DNA of 64,000 nt from Steroidobacter agaridevorans (GTDB taxonomy: Bacteria; Pseudomonadota; Gammaproteobacteria; Steroidobacterales; Steroidobacteraceae): the NCBI RefSeq assembly GCF_009932555.1, contig NZ_BLJO01000004.1:17052-81051 (forward strand), given 5' to 3'. The translations under genes and the position numbers were made by a program. The notes beneath the pieces were generated by a model. The model searched no databases and was not told the DNA's origin. It saw only the letters and a list, made by a program, of their open reading frames with translations. Positions within the stretch are counted from its first letter, which is position 1; every line of letters starts with the position of its first letter. Shown piece after piece: positions 8,691 through 17,222 of the stretch.

Positions 8691-9056
8691 TTATTTTTTC
8701 CCCAACAGCACGGCGATCAGGCACGCGATGATCAGCACGCTGTATTCCATGCCGTTGCGGCCGAGCCCGACCACGAACCAGCCCGCATGCCAGTGCACCC
8801 ACCAGATGCCGAGCGCGGTCTGGATGATGAAGTAAGCCGCGAGCGGCGCGGTGTAACGGCCCAGCGCCAGCAACGTGCCGCCGGCGATCTCGATAAGTGT
8901 GACCGCCCAGGCCCACGCGAGACCGAACGGCAAACCTCGCGATTCGAGAAACGGCCCGAACGGGCCCACTGCATTCTCGACGACACGCATGACGCCATGA
9001 ATGATGAACATGGCCGCGACCGCGATGCGCACCACCATGATTGAAGAGATCTTCAT
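8691..9056 (-). CDS. DoxX family membrane protein
   Basis: The protein has 121 residues with four predicted membrane helices: IMVVRIAVAAMFIIHGVMRV, AWAWAVTLIEIAGGTLLAL, TAPLAAYFIIQTALGIWWV and SVLIIACLIAVLLG. The HG in the first helix and the length are typical of DoxX proteins, which are small inner-membrane proteins linked in some species to thiol/quinone redox. It is divergent from the MFS gene at 9213 (156 bp between starts) and stops flush against the WYL regulator gene. Confidence 0.85.
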   Translation of the reverse strand: MKISSIMVVRIAVAAMFIIHGVMRVVENAVGPFGPFLESRGLPFGLAWAWAVTLIEIAGGTLLALGRYTAPLAAYFIIQTALGIWWVHWHAGWFVVGLGRNGMEYSVLIIACLIAVLLGKK

Positions 9057-9212
9057 GATCGATCAGCTATCCTTTAGAAAAGGCGCGCGATCATAAGGGA
9101 GCGCGTCGGTGATTGCAGCATTAGCGGAATTTCGATCATCAGAGTGATGACCGCATCACGTCTAAAAGCATCTGGTGACGCGCACGGATAACGCGCAATA
9201 CTTCGCCGCCTT

Positions 9213-10457
9213 ATGAGCACAACTACCGCATCTCCGTCCAACGTCTCCGCCAGCACGTTTGGACTCATTCTCGCGGCGGCGGCCATCCTGCTCATTACGA
9301 TGGGTGTGCGGCAAACGACCGGCTTGTTCCTGTTGCCCATCACGCAGACCACGGGCGTCTCGATCGTCGCCATGAGCTTCGCGCTCGCGGTCGGCCAGTT
9401 CGTATTCGGTGCGGCTCAGCCGGTGTTCGGCGCCGTCGCCGACAAATTTGGCGCGCCGAAAGTCATCATCGCCGGCTCATTGTTGTTGGCGCTCGGCGCC
9501 GCGCTCACGCCGCTCATGACGACGAGCGCCGGGTTGCTGCTGACGATGGGTGTGATCGCAGCGGCCGGCGCGGCGGCGGGCAGCTTCTCGATATTGATCG
9601 GCATCGCCTCGCAGCGCTTGCCGGCGGAAAAGCGCTCGATGGCCTCGGGCATCATCAACGCCGGCGGCTCGATCGGTCAGTTCGTGTTCGCACCGCTGGT
9701 GCAGTTCATCATCGGCGTGGCGGGCTGGGCGAGTGCGATGTTTGCTACGGCCTTCGCGGCGTTGCTGACGATTCCGTTGGTGCTGCCGTTGATACGCTCA
9801 GCTAAAAGTGCGGCGAGCAACGCTGTCAGCACCGTCGCGGCGGGTCACATTACCCTTAGCAGTCAGTTGCGCGAGGCGCTGCGCAATCCGAGCTACTTGT
9901 ATCTGCACGCCGGCTTCTTCACTTGCGGATTCCACATCGCGTTCCTGGTCACGCACTTCCCGAGCGACCTGCAGCTGTGCGGACTGACGCCGAACGTGGC
10001 GGCTAACTCGCTCGGCTTGATCGGTTTGTTCAATGTCGTCGGCAGCCTGGGCATCGGCTGGCTCGGCCAGCGTTACCGGATGAAATATCTGCTGGCGTGG
10101 GTGTATGCGAGTCGCGCCCTGATGATTGCGGTCTATCTCGTCATGCCGAAGACGGCGCTGAACATTTATATCTTCGCCGCTGCGCTCGGTGTGACCTGGC
10201 TCGCGACCGTGCCGCCGACGGCGGGCCTGGTCGGCAAGTTGTTCGGCACGCGCTACCTGGCGACACTGTTTGGTCTCACGCTGTTCTCGCACCAGGTCGG
10301 TGGCTTCCTCGGTGCGTGGCTCGGCGGCGTGGTGCTGTCGGAAACCAATTCATATCAATGGATGTGGTACGCCGACATCGCGCTGGCCCTGCTGGCGGCG
10401 ATTATCAATCTGCCGATTCGCGAACAAAGGTTGCAGGCTCAGCCAGCAACGGCCTGA
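9213..10457 (+). CDS. MFS transporter (monocarboxylate/OFA-like)
   Basis: The protein has 414 residues with about 12 membrane helices. An MFS_1 motif-A-like loop, GAVADKFGAPKVII, joins helices 2 and 3, and a second version (GWLGQRYRMKYLLAW) follows the central loop. The N-terminal GVRQTTGLFLLPITQ pattern and overall spacing resemble monocarboxylate/oxalate-formate-type carriers. Substrate is not deducible. It stands alone between a divergent DoxX gene and the downstream ABC operon, about 160 bp away. Confidence 0.85.
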   Translation: MSTTTASPSNVSASTFGLILAAAAILLITMGVRQTTGLFLLPITQTTGVSIVAMSFALAVGQFVFGAAQPVFGAVADKFGAPKVIIAGSLLLALGAALTPLMTTSAGLLLTMGVIAAAGAAAGSFSILIGIASQRLPAEKRSMASGIINAGGSIGQFVFAPLVQFIIGVAGWASAMFATAFAALLTIPLVLPLIRSAKSAASNAVSTVAAGHITLSSQLREALRNPSYLYLHAGFFTCGFHIAFLVTHFPSDLQLCGLTPNVAANSLGLIGLFNVVGSLGIGWLGQRYRMKYLLAWVYASRALMIAVYLVMPKTALNIYIFAAALGVTWLATVPPTAGLVGKLFGTRYLATLFGLTLFSHQVGGFLGAWLGGVVLSETNSYQWMWYADIALALLAAIINLPIREQRLQAQPATA

Positions 10458-10618
10458 CCCCGCGCGGCCGGCAGCTCCTGCACGTCCATGTGCCCGCTGC
10501 ATCAGGGCATCCCTGCCCAAGCCCGGCTGATAACCGTATTTTGCCGGCACCCCCTGACGTCCTGCTGCTCCAGTGGGTACACTGCCGCGCCTCCAATAGT
10601 CGACACGGACCCGGTGCC

Positions 10619-11311
10619 ATGACTGCACTCGTGACTTTGCGCAATGTCACCAAGAGCTATGTTCGCGGTAAGCAGAAGGTGGAAGTGCTTCATGGAGTCG
10701 ATCTGACGATCGAGACCGGTGAGTTCCTGGCGCTGATGGGCCCGTCGGGCTCGGGCAAAACCACGTTGCTGAACCTGGTCGCCGGCCTGGATCAGCCCAC
10801 CAGCGGCGAAGTGCTGGTGGCGGGCGATCGCATCGATCGACTGTCGCGCGGCAGCCTGTCGGATTGGCGCGCCCGGCACATCGGCTTCATTTTCCAGTTC
10901 TACAACCTGCTGCCGGTGTTGACCGCCGAGGCCAACGTCGAAGTGCCGTTGCTGCTGACCAATCTTTCCAAGGCCGAGCGGCGCCGGCGCGTGCAGGTTG
11001 CGCTGGAGCTGGTCGGTCTCGCCGAGCGGGCCCGGCACAAACCCAACGAATTGTCGGGCGGTCAGCAGCAGCGCGTCGCCATTGCCCGCGCCATCGTCTC
11101 CGATCCCACGCTGCTGGTTTGCGACGAGCCCACCGGCGACCTCGACCGGCAGAACGCCGAAGAGATCATGAATCTGCTGCAGGCGTTGAACCGCAGCCAG
11201 AACAAAACCATCGTGATGGTGACGCACGACCCGAAAGCCGCCGAGTACGCCTCGCGCGAGCTGCATCTCGACAAGGGCCTGCTCACCAACGATACAAGGC
11301 GCGCGGCGTGA
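10619..11311 (+). CDS. ABC transporter ATP-binding protein (MacB/LolD-type)
   Basis: The protein has 230 residues. Walker A GPSGSGKT, Q-loop region FIFQFYNLLPVLTA, signature LSGGQQQR, Walker B LLVCDEPTGDLD and H-loop MVTHD are all intact. The FYNLLP and DEPTGDLD words are typical of the MacB/LolD/FtsE class of type VII (mechanotransmission) systems. The ATG at 10619 was chosen because the upstream in-frame sequence overlaps the MFS 3' end and is not ABC-like. Its stop overlaps the GTG start of the next gene by 4 bp, so it works with the two permeases that follow. Confidence 0.93.
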   Translation: MTALVTLRNVTKSYVRGKQKVEVLHGVDLTIETGEFLALMGPSGSGKTTLLNLVAGLDQPTSGEVLVAGDRIDRLSRGSLSDWRARHIGFIFQFYNLLPVLTAEANVEVPLLLTNLSKAERRRRVQVALELVGLAERARHKPNELSGGQQQRVAIARAIVSDPTLLVCDEPTGDLDRQNAEEIMNLLQALNRSQNKTIVMVTHDPKAAEYASRELHLDKGLLTNDTRRAA

Positions 11312-12459
11312 AATATTTCAGCCTCGTCTGGGCCGGGCTGTGGCGCAAGAAGACGCGCACCGTGTTCACGATGATCTCCATCGTGATCGCGTTCCTGCTG
11401 TTCGGCCTGTTGCAAGGGATCAATCAGGGCTTCAGCACGGCGCTGTCCCGCCTGGATGTGGATCGCTTGTACGTGACTGCACGCACCGGCATGACCGACG
11501 GCATGCCGATTTCCTATCTGCCTCGCATTCGCAATGTTGCGGGCGTGCGCGCCGTCTCCATGTGGGCGTACTTCGGCGGCTACTATCAGGACGCTCGCAA
11601 TCCCGTGCCGGCTTTCGCGACCGATGCGGTCGAGCTGATGAAGGTCTACAAGGAAATCAAGATTCGCCCCGAGTACATCGAGGCCATGGCCAAGACCCGC
11701 ACCGGCGCGCTGATCGGCGACGCGCTCGCGGCGAAGCACGGCTGGAAAGTCGGCGACCGCGTGCCGATCGGCACGTCGATCTGGACCAACAAGTCCGGCA
11801 GCAATACCTGGGAGTTCGACATCGTCGGCACGTTCGACTCGAGCGCGTATGGCGCCGGCTTTCCCTCGTTCTACTTGAACTACAGCTACTTCGACGAAGC
11901 GCGGCAGTTCGGTACCGGCCAGGTTCATTACTACATCGTTTCCCTGCAGGATCCCAAGCAGGCGCAGCGCGTCTCGCGCGAGATCGACGATATGTTCGCC
12001 AACTCGTCGGTGGAAACGCGCACGCAAACCGAGTCCGCGCTGGCGCAGTCCCAGCTCAAGCAATTGGGCGACATCAACTTCATCGCCAATGCGATCGTGG
12101 GCGCGGTGCTGTTCACGCTGTTGTTCCTGACCGCGAACACGATGATGCAGTCGGTGCGCGAGCGCACTTCTGAGTTGGCCGTGCTGAAGACGCTCGGCTA
12201 TTCGGACACGAAGGTGTTGATTCTGGTGCTCACCGAGTCGCTGCTGTTGTGCTTGTTTGCTGCCGCGGTCGGTATCGGGTTGGCCGCACTGGTATTCGAA
12301 TCGCCGGCGCTGCAGACATTGTTCGGCAACTTCTCCATGCCGTTGTTCGTGGCGAGCATGGGCGCGGGCATCGCGGTGTTCGTCGCGTTCGTCAGCGGCT
12401 TTCCGCCGGCATGGCGGGCGCGACAGCTGAACATCGTCGACGCCCTGGCCGGACGTTGA
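11308..12459 (+). CDS. FtsX-type ABC transporter permease, first subunit
   Basis: The protein has 383 residues starting at a GTG that overlaps the ATPase stop (GTGA). It has an N-terminal helix (VFTMISIVIAFLLFGLLQGI), a large periplasmic MacB-core-like region (about 45-260) and a C-terminal FtsX domain with three helices, including FIANAIVGAVLFTLLFLTANTM. The Ser/Thr-Glu-Leu-Ala-Val-Leu-Lys-Thr-Leu-Gly coupling-helix region (ERTSELAVLKTLGY) that contacts the ATPase is present. It probably forms a heterodimer with the next gene product. Confidence 0.88.
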   Translation: MKYFSLVWAGLWRKKTRTVFTMISIVIAFLLFGLLQGINQGFSTALSRLDVDRLYVTARTGMTDGMPISYLPRIRNVAGVRAVSMWAYFGGYYQDARNPVPAFATDAVELMKVYKEIKIRPEYIEAMAKTRTGALIGDALAAKHGWKVGDRVPIGTSIWTNKSGSNTWEFDIVGTFDSSAYGAGFPSFYLNYSYFDEARQFGTGQVHYYIVSLQDPKQAQRVSREIDDMFANSSVETRTQTESALAQSQLKQLGDINFIANAIVGAVLFTLLFLTANTMMQSVRERTSELAVLKTLGYSDTKVLILVLTESLLLCLFAAAVGIGLAALVFESPALQTLFGNFSMPLFVASMGAGIAVFVAFVSGFPPAWRARQLNIVDALAGR

Positions 12460-12472
12460 GCAGGGTGGCCCT

Positions 12473-13663
12473 ATGAAAATGTTCCGTCAGATCGGCGCGG
12501 TCACCGCGATGAATTTCCGCAGCCTGCCGCAGCGGGTGAGCACGTCGCTGGTCGTCGTCATCGGCATCGCCGGCGTCGTCGCGGTGCTCGTGTCGGTGCT
12601 CGCAATGTCCACAGGGTTGATTCGCACGATGGAAAGCACGGGCCGCGACGATCGCGCCATTGTCATGCGCAACGGCTCGATCGCCGAGACGTCGAGCGCG
12701 CTCGACCGGAATTCGGCGAAGCTGATCGTCGATGGCGCAGGCATCAAACGTGACGAGAACGGCGAGCCGATTCTGTCTGCGGAGACGTTCCGCATCCTGA
12801 GCCTGCGCAAGCAGGCGGATGACGCCGAGGTGAGTGCAATCCTGCGGGGCGTCGGTCCGAAAATCCTCGCGGTGCGTCCCGAGCTGAAGATTATCGAAGG
12901 CCGGATGTTTCAGCCGGCGGTGGCCGAGGTGATCGTCGGCAAATCGGCGCACGCGCAGTTCAAAGGCTTGAATGTCGGCGACGTGGTCCGGTCGCGAGGC
13001 GCGAACTGGACCGTGGTGGGAGTGTTCGATACCGGTGGCGATGCGCACGAATCGTCGCTGATGACGGACGCGGAAACCTTGATCTCCATCGATCAGCGCG
13101 GTTCGTTCCAAAGTGTCACCGCCTTGCTCGAATCGCCAGCGGCATTCCAGGCGTTCAAGGATTCGTTGAGCGCCAACCCGGCGCTCGCCATCGACGTGGT
13201 GCGCGAGCGCGATTATTACCAACAACAATCGAAGACCATGGCCAACATCATCTCCATCATTGCTTATGTGGTGGGCGGCATCATGGCGGTGGGCGCGGTG
13301 TTCGCCGCTCTGAACACCATGTACTCGGCCGTGAGTGCCCGCTTACAGGAGATTGCAACGTTGCGAGCGCTCGGGTTCGGTTCAACCGCGATGGTCATGT
13401 CGGTGCTGGCCGAAGCGCTGATTCTGGCGTTGATCGGCGGTGTCATCGGCGCGCTGCTCGCGTGGGGATTCTTCAATGGCAATACCGTGAGCACGTTAGG
13501 CGGTGCGGGCGGTCTCGGCCAGGTGGTGTTCGAGCTGAGCGTCAGCCCGCAACTGATGATTCTTGGCGTTGTCTGGGCCTGCGTCATCGGCGTGCTCGGC
13601 GGTTTGTTCCCTGCATTGCGGGCCGCGCGCTTGCCGGTGGCCGTGGCCTTAAGGGCGGTTTAG
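12473..13663 (+). CDS. FtsX-type ABC transporter permease, second subunit
   Basis: The protein has 396 residues and starts 13 bp after its partner. The layout is the same: an N-terminal helix (VSTSLVVVIGIAGVVAVLVSVLAMS), a periplasmic MacB_PCD-like domain, then three C-terminal helices with the coupling segment RLQEIATLRALGF. The ATPase plus two distinct permeases suggests a heterodimeric exporter or mechanotransmitter. No periplasmic adaptor (MacA-like) or lipoprotein partner is encoded beside it, so the substrate stays open. Confidence 0.88.
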   Translation: MKMFRQIGAVTAMNFRSLPQRVSTSLVVVIGIAGVVAVLVSVLAMSTGLIRTMESTGRDDRAIVMRNGSIAETSSALDRNSAKLIVDGAGIKRDENGEPILSAETFRILSLRKQADDAEVSAILRGVGPKILAVRPELKIIEGRMFQPAVAEVIVGKSAHAQFKGLNVGDVVRSRGANWTVVGVFDTGGDAHESSLMTDAETLISIDQRGSFQSVTALLESPAAFQAFKDSLSANPALAIDVVRERDYYQQQSKTMANIISIIAYVVGGIMAVGAVFAALNTMYSAVSARLQEIATLRALGFGSTAMVMSVLAEALILALIGGVIGALLAWGFFNGNTVSTLGGAGGLGQVVFELSVSPQLMILGVVWACVIGVLGGLFPALRAARLPVAVALRAV

Positions 13664-13681
13664 TCCGCAGCGCCATCCCTG

Positions 13682-13696
13682 CGGGACACATTTTGT
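13682..13696 (+). promoter_or_regulatory. CGGGACA half-site upstream of the hydrolase-LuxR gene
   Basis: CGGGACA (13682-13688) followed by a degenerate ATTTTGT lies 28 bp upstream of the ATG at 13724. The same CGGGACA word forms the palindrome at 14822-14837 ahead of the diiron gene. This suggests autoregulation by the LuxR-type regulator; that is inference from two sites only. Confidence 0.35.
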
Positions 13697-13723
13697 TATT
13701 CTGGGGGCGGAGCGGGCGCCCCC

Positions 13724-14794
13724 ATGCAACAAACGATTCGATTCATAAAATCCGCGGACGGCACGCGTCTGGCGGTCGGCACATCGGGGCAGGGAGCGCC
13801 GCTGGTGAAGTCGGCCAACTGGCTGTCGCATCTGGAGTTCGACTGGCAAAGCCCGGTGTGGCGGCACTGGTTTCGCTTTCTCTCCGCCGGCCGGCAGCTG
13901 ATTCGTTTCGATCCCCGCGGCTGCGGACTCTCGGATTGGAATGTCGCCGATCTCTCGCATGCCGCTCAGGTCGCGGACCTCGAAGCGATCGTCGATGCTT
14001 CCGATCTGGAAACGTTTCCGCTGCTCGGCGTTTCACAAGGCGGCGCTGCCTGTATCGAGTACGCCGTGCGCCATCCGGAGCGGGTCAGCAAGCTGCTCTT
14101 GCATGGTTGCTACGCTGAAGGCTGGGCGCAACGAGGCGACGATTCGCGACGCCACGGCGAGGCGCTGGTCGAGCTGATCCGTCAGGGTTGGGGCCAGGAG
14201 AATCCGGCGTTCCGCCTGTTGTTTGCTTCGTTGTTCATCCCGGACGCGACGACCGAGCAGGTCCGCTGGTTCTCGGACCTGATGCGCACCACGACAGAAC
14301 CGGAGATTGCCGCCCGAATCATCGAATCGTTCGGGCAGATCAATGTTCGCTCGCTGTTGCCTCTGGTGAAAGTGCCGACCGTCGTGGTGCATGCTCGCAA
14401 TGACGCCCGCATTCCCTTCGATCAAGGCCGGCTGCTGGCCGCCGAGATTCCCAACGCCAGTTTCGTGACGTTGGAGAGCCGGAATCACATTCTCATCGAG
14501 AGCGAACCGGCGTGGGCCCGGTTCGGCGAGGCGTTCAACGAATGGATGGGCGTCACTGAGCCCTCCGATGCCGGCGTTCAAGCGATCGCGCCAGTGGATC
14601 TGGCGGAACTGACCGCTCGTGAGAACGCAATCCTTCGCCTGGTAGCGCAGGGTGCTGCGAATGGGGAAATCGCACGGCGCCTGTTCATCAGCGAGAAAAC
14701 GGTGCGCAATCACCTGACGAACATTTTCGAGAAGTTGGGCGTGGAATCGCGCGCCCGGGCCATCGTCGTGGCCCGCGACCGGGGCGTCGCATAG
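13724..14794 (+). CDS. Alpha/beta-hydrolase fused to LuxR-type HTH: putative ligand-sensing regulator
   Basis: The protein has 356 residues. Residues 1-275 are an alpha/beta hydrolase with oxyanion/core FDPRGCGLSD, nucleophile elbow GVSQGG (Ser104), an acidic residue in HARND (Asp227) and the catalytic-position His255 (SRNHIL). The triad therefore looks complete. Residues about 293-356 are a LuxR/GerE helix-turn-helix (LTARENAILRLVAQGAANGEIARRL, then EKTVRNHLTNIFEKLGV). This fusion is known as an uncharacterised transcription-factor architecture; the hydrolase may bind or cleave the inducing ligand. The next gene encodes an AurF-like diiron protein with an operator-like palindrome between them. 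Confidence 0.9.
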   Translation: MQQTIRFIKSADGTRLAVGTSGQGAPLVKSANWLSHLEFDWQSPVWRHWFRFLSAGRQLIRFDPRGCGLSDWNVADLSHAAQVADLEAIVDASDLETFPLLGVSQGGAACIEYAVRHPERVSKLLLHGCYAEGWAQRGDDSRRHGEALVELIRQGWGQENPAFRLLFASLFIPDATTEQVRWFSDLMRTTTEPEIAARIIESFGQINVRSLLPLVKVPTVVVHARNDARIPFDQGRLLAAEIPNASFVTLESRNHILIESEPAWARFGEAFNEWMGVTEPSDAGVQAIAPVDLAELTARENAILRLVAQGAANGEIARRLFISEKTVRNHLTNIFEKLGVESRARAIVVARDRGVA

Positions 14795-14821
14795 TCCTAT
14801 CGGGCAGGTTTTGAAGCAGAC

Positions 14822-14837
14822 CGGGACATTTGTCCCG
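14822..14837. promoter_or_regulatory. Operator-like palindrome CGGGACA-TT-TGTCCCG
   Basis: Seven-base arms are perfectly complementary around a TT spacer, between the LuxR-fusion gene and the diiron gene. The dyad size suits a LuxR/GerE dimer. It sits about 100 bp upstream of the preferred diiron start at 14936, which leaves room for a promoter, and only 5 bp before the alternative ATG at 14843, which argues against that earlier start. Confidence 0.6.
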
Positions 14838-14935
14838 CTCGTATGGCGCTGCGAATGAGCCTTCTGCCTCATGCGCCGCTTGCCATAAATCTGCAACATG
14901 CGCGCACTTTGAAAACCCGCTCGCGAGTCAAACGT

Positions 14936-15919
14936 ATGAGTGCCGCAGCCGCCATGGTGGTGTCGCCCGCCGCCGAAAAGCTCTTCCAGGAAAATTCCGA
15001 CCGTGCCCGCTATGCCCGCTGCATCAAGGCGTCCAAACGAGTGCGCTGGGATATCGACGCCGACGTGTTCCGCGGCCGGACGTTCGATTTTCGCCGCAAG
15101 TTCCTGCCCGACGGTCTCACCAAGGTGGACGAGCTCGAGTTCCTCACTGTGGAGGAGAAGCGGGCGATGAGTCACGTGCAGGGGCGCAGCTATGCGTGCC
15201 TGTTCGGATTGGTGGAACGATTCATCAGCGCCAAGACGCTCGAGCTCGCCAGCAAGCAGGTGTTGGGCGATCAGGTCGCGCTCGAAGGGCTGGTGCGCTT
15301 CAGCGACGAAGAGCTGAAACATCAGGAACTGTTTCGCCGCATCGAAACGGCAATCGCCGCGCGCATGCCGGGTGGCTATGCTTCGATCGCCGATGCCAAC
15401 GAAGTGGCGCGCACCGTGCTGAACAAATCCACGTGGGCGGTGCTGGCGCTGACCTGTCACATCGAGTTGTTCACGCAGGCTCACTATCGTGAAAGCCTGG
15501 AGCGCGACGACGAGCTGTCGGATCTGTATCGCGACATCTTCCGTTTCCACTGGCTGGAGGAATGTCAGCACGCGGTCATGGACGAGATCGAGTGGAGTCG
15601 TGAGGATCGCAATCTCACGTCGGCGGAGCGTGACATTGCCGTCGACGATTTCATTTCCCTGCTGCGCACACTCGATGAGGTAGTGAGCGCGCAGTCCTCG
15701 GCGGACGCGGGATATTTCATGCGGCTGTGTGAGCGCAGCTTCTCGCCGGCCGAGCAGCAGCAGATTCGGAACACGATGCTGCGAGCCTATCGCTGGCAGT
15801 ACATCGTGTCGGGCGTCCAGCATCCGCAGTTCACCAAGATGCTGAGCAGCATGGTGACGCGCCAGCAGTTGCAGCGCGTGCAGGCGTCGCTGGCGCTGAT
15901 GATGGGCGGACGAGTCTGA
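14936..15919 (+). CDS. AurF-like ferritin-fold diiron protein, putative oxygenase
   Basis: Predicted 327-residue helical protein starting MSAAAAMVVS. A complete diiron ligand set can be placed: Glu94 (GLVERF), Glu126 and His129 (EELKH), Glu177 (CHIELF), His205, Glu209 and His212 (HWLEECQH). The pattern E...ExxH...E...HxxxExxH and the spacings (32, 48 and 28-32-35) closely follow AurF-type N-oxygenases, which oxidise arylamines, rather than ferritins, which lack the extra His. The upstream in-frame ATGs at 14843 and 14855 are disfavoured because they abut the palindrome. Substrate is unknown; N-oxygenation is inferred from the ligand pattern. Confidence 0.75.
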   Translation: MSAAAAMVVSPAAEKLFQENSDRARYARCIKASKRVRWDIDADVFRGRTFDFRRKFLPDGLTKVDELEFLTVEEKRAMSHVQGRSYACLFGLVERFISAKTLELASKQVLGDQVALEGLVRFSDEELKHQELFRRIETAIAARMPGGYASIADANEVARTVLNKSTWAVLALTCHIELFTQAHYRESLERDDELSDLYRDIFRFHWLEECQHAVMDEIEWSREDRNLTSAERDIAVDDFISLLRTLDEVVSAQSSADAGYFMRLCERSFSPAEQQQIRNTMLRAYRWQYIVSGVQHPQFTKMLSSMVTRQQLQRVQASLALMMGGRV

Positions 15920-15926
15920 ACGCTGA

Positions 15927-15948
15927 GGGGCCGACGCTCGTCGGCCCC
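15927..15948 (+). terminator. Hairpin after the diiron gene
   Basis: GGGGCCGACG and CGTCGGCCCC form a perfect 10-bp stem with a CT loop, 8 bp after the stop and 16 bp before the convergent DUF1993 stop. There is no U-tract; it probably serves as a shared boundary hairpin. Confidence 0.5.
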
Positions 15949-15963
15949 ATTCGGAACTACCGC

Positions 15964-16479
15964 TCAGGCCTGCGGAATGGGACCCAGGTAATCCAGCTTG
16001 CCGATCTCCACACCGCCATGACGCAGCAGTGCGTACGTGGTCGTGACGTGGAAGAAGAAGTTCGGCAGCGCCCAGTGGCGCGCGAAATCCACTGCCTTGA
16101 AGTTGAGCGAGGTGCGCGGCGTCTTGACCGTGACGATGCGGTTGTCGTCGCCGTCGAACTGCTGGGGCTTGAAGCCCTCCAGATAGTCGATGGTCTTGGT
16201 CACGCGCGCGATCAGTTCAGCCATCGTGGTCTCGGTGTCTTCGAACTTCGGCGGCTCAGTGCCGCTCAGGCGCGCGGCCGCGCCCTTGGCGGCGTCGCTC
16301 GCGATCTGAATCTGACGGGCCAGCGGCAGCATGTCCGGATACAGCCGCATGGAAGCGAATACGTTGGGATCGAACTTGCGCGCTTCGGCATGCGCGACTG
16401 CCTTGTCCAGGATGGTTTTCAGGCTGCGCAACGAATGCAGGAACGTGGGAATCGACACGTCGTACAGTGACAGGCTCAT
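15964..16479 (-). CDS. DUF1993 family protein
   Basis: The protein has 171 residues. The full-length DUF1993 pattern is present: N-terminal SLYDVSIPTFLHSLRSL, a central RLYPDMLPLARQIQIASDAAKGA and a C-terminal HWALPNFFFHVTTTYALLRHGGVEIGKLDYLG. The fold is a DinB-like four-helix bundle, and the conserved His residues may bind a metal. The function is not established. It is soluble, with no signal peptide, and convergent with the diiron gene. Confidence 0.88.
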   Translation of the reverse strand: MSLSLYDVSIPTFLHSLRSLKTILDKAVAHAEARKFDPNVFASMRLYPDMLPLARQIQIASDAAKGAAARLSGTEPPKFEDTETTMAELIARVTKTIDYLEGFKPQQFDGDDNRIVTVKTPRTSLNFKAVDFARHWALPNFFFHVTTTYALLRHGGVEIGKLDYLGPIPQA

Positions 16480-16602
16480 GGCGTGGTCTCCAGCCCCCCT
16501 GGGCTCTATTGGTTTGGCGCCGCGGATTATAGGTGGGCGGTAACATTCCGGTCTCCGGTCGGCGGACGGAATATTCAGCGCTCTGGATCACGAGTCTTTT
16601 GC

Positions 16603-16626
16603 CTGACACCGCAGGTGTCAGACACC
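16603..16626. repeat. Compound palindrome of GGTGTC/GACACC units
   Basis: CTGACACC-GCA-GGTGTCAG (16603-16621) is a perfect 8-bp dyad and is followed by a second GACACC (16621-16626), giving two overlapping inverted repeats. It lies immediately after the minus-strand stop of the histidine phosphatase gene. There is no U-tract, so it looks more like a dispersed palindromic unit than a classic terminator. Confidence 0.5.
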
Positions 16627-17208
16627 TCACTGTCGAGCGAGCACCAACGTGTCGGCTTCGCGGCCGAGCTCGATCAGGCGCAGCCGGCCGTTGTCGTTGC
16701 CGATGACGGTGACCGATGCATGATCCGGCCGGACGCACACGACAGCATCGCTCTGCTGGGCGGCGCCGACGGCGGCATTGATCGCGATGAAATGAGTGTA
16801 GATGACGCAGTCGTGCTCGATGGCGAGCAAGGACTCGATCAGCTGACGGCGCCACTGCAGATAATCGATCGATCCTGGCGGCGCTTTCTCGTGCAGCTGT
16901 TGCCAGGTGCCGCGCATCGATGCGATCAGCCAGTCGCGTCGTTCGGTGGCGGCGATCGGCGGTGAGGGAATCTCCGCGACCGAAGCCATCGGCTCGGCGT
17001 TGCAGAACCAGATCTGTTCGAGCGGCTGCGCGGTTTCGCGGCAACGGCGCATCGGGCTGGAGTAGAGCGGCAGCCGGGACAACGAGCGGGCCAGCTCTTC
17101 AGCGGTGGATTGCGCTTGGGTCAGGCCGTTGGGGTCGAGGCCCGGATCGGGATCCTCGCCCCAGGACGCGGCGGGTTTGGCGTGTCGGACCAGATACAAA
17201 CGTGGCAT
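16627..17208 (-). CDS. Histidine phosphatase family protein
   Basis: The protein has 193 residues. The N-terminal RHAKP contains the phospho-accepting His of the histidine phosphatase (phosphoglycerate mutase-like) superfamily. SSPMRRCRETAQPL provides the second Arg, and YTHFIAINAAVG the C-terminal catalytic His. It is cytoplasmic, with no signal peptide. It is probably the last gene of an operon with the zinc-ribbon protein (14-bp gap) and bactofilin. The substrate is unknown; this family includes phosphatases of sugars, nucleotides and proteins. Confidence 0.85.
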   Translation of the reverse strand: MPRLYLVRHAKPAASWGEDPDPGLDPNGLTQAQSTAEELARSLSRLPLYSSPMRRCRETAQPLEQIWFCNAEPMASVAEIPSPPIAATERRDWLIASMRGTWQQLHEKAPPGSIDYLQWRRQLIESLLAIEHDCVIYTHFIAINAAVGAAQQSDAVVCVRPDHASVTVIGNDNGRLRLIELGREADTLVLARQ

Positions 17209-17222
17209 GCCGCCAGTTTGCG

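Noticed and set aside
10097..10618. Upstream extension of the ABC ATPase frame
   Set aside because: It overlaps the MFS 3' end and the translation is unlike any ABC protein; the ATG at 10619 begins the normal domain.
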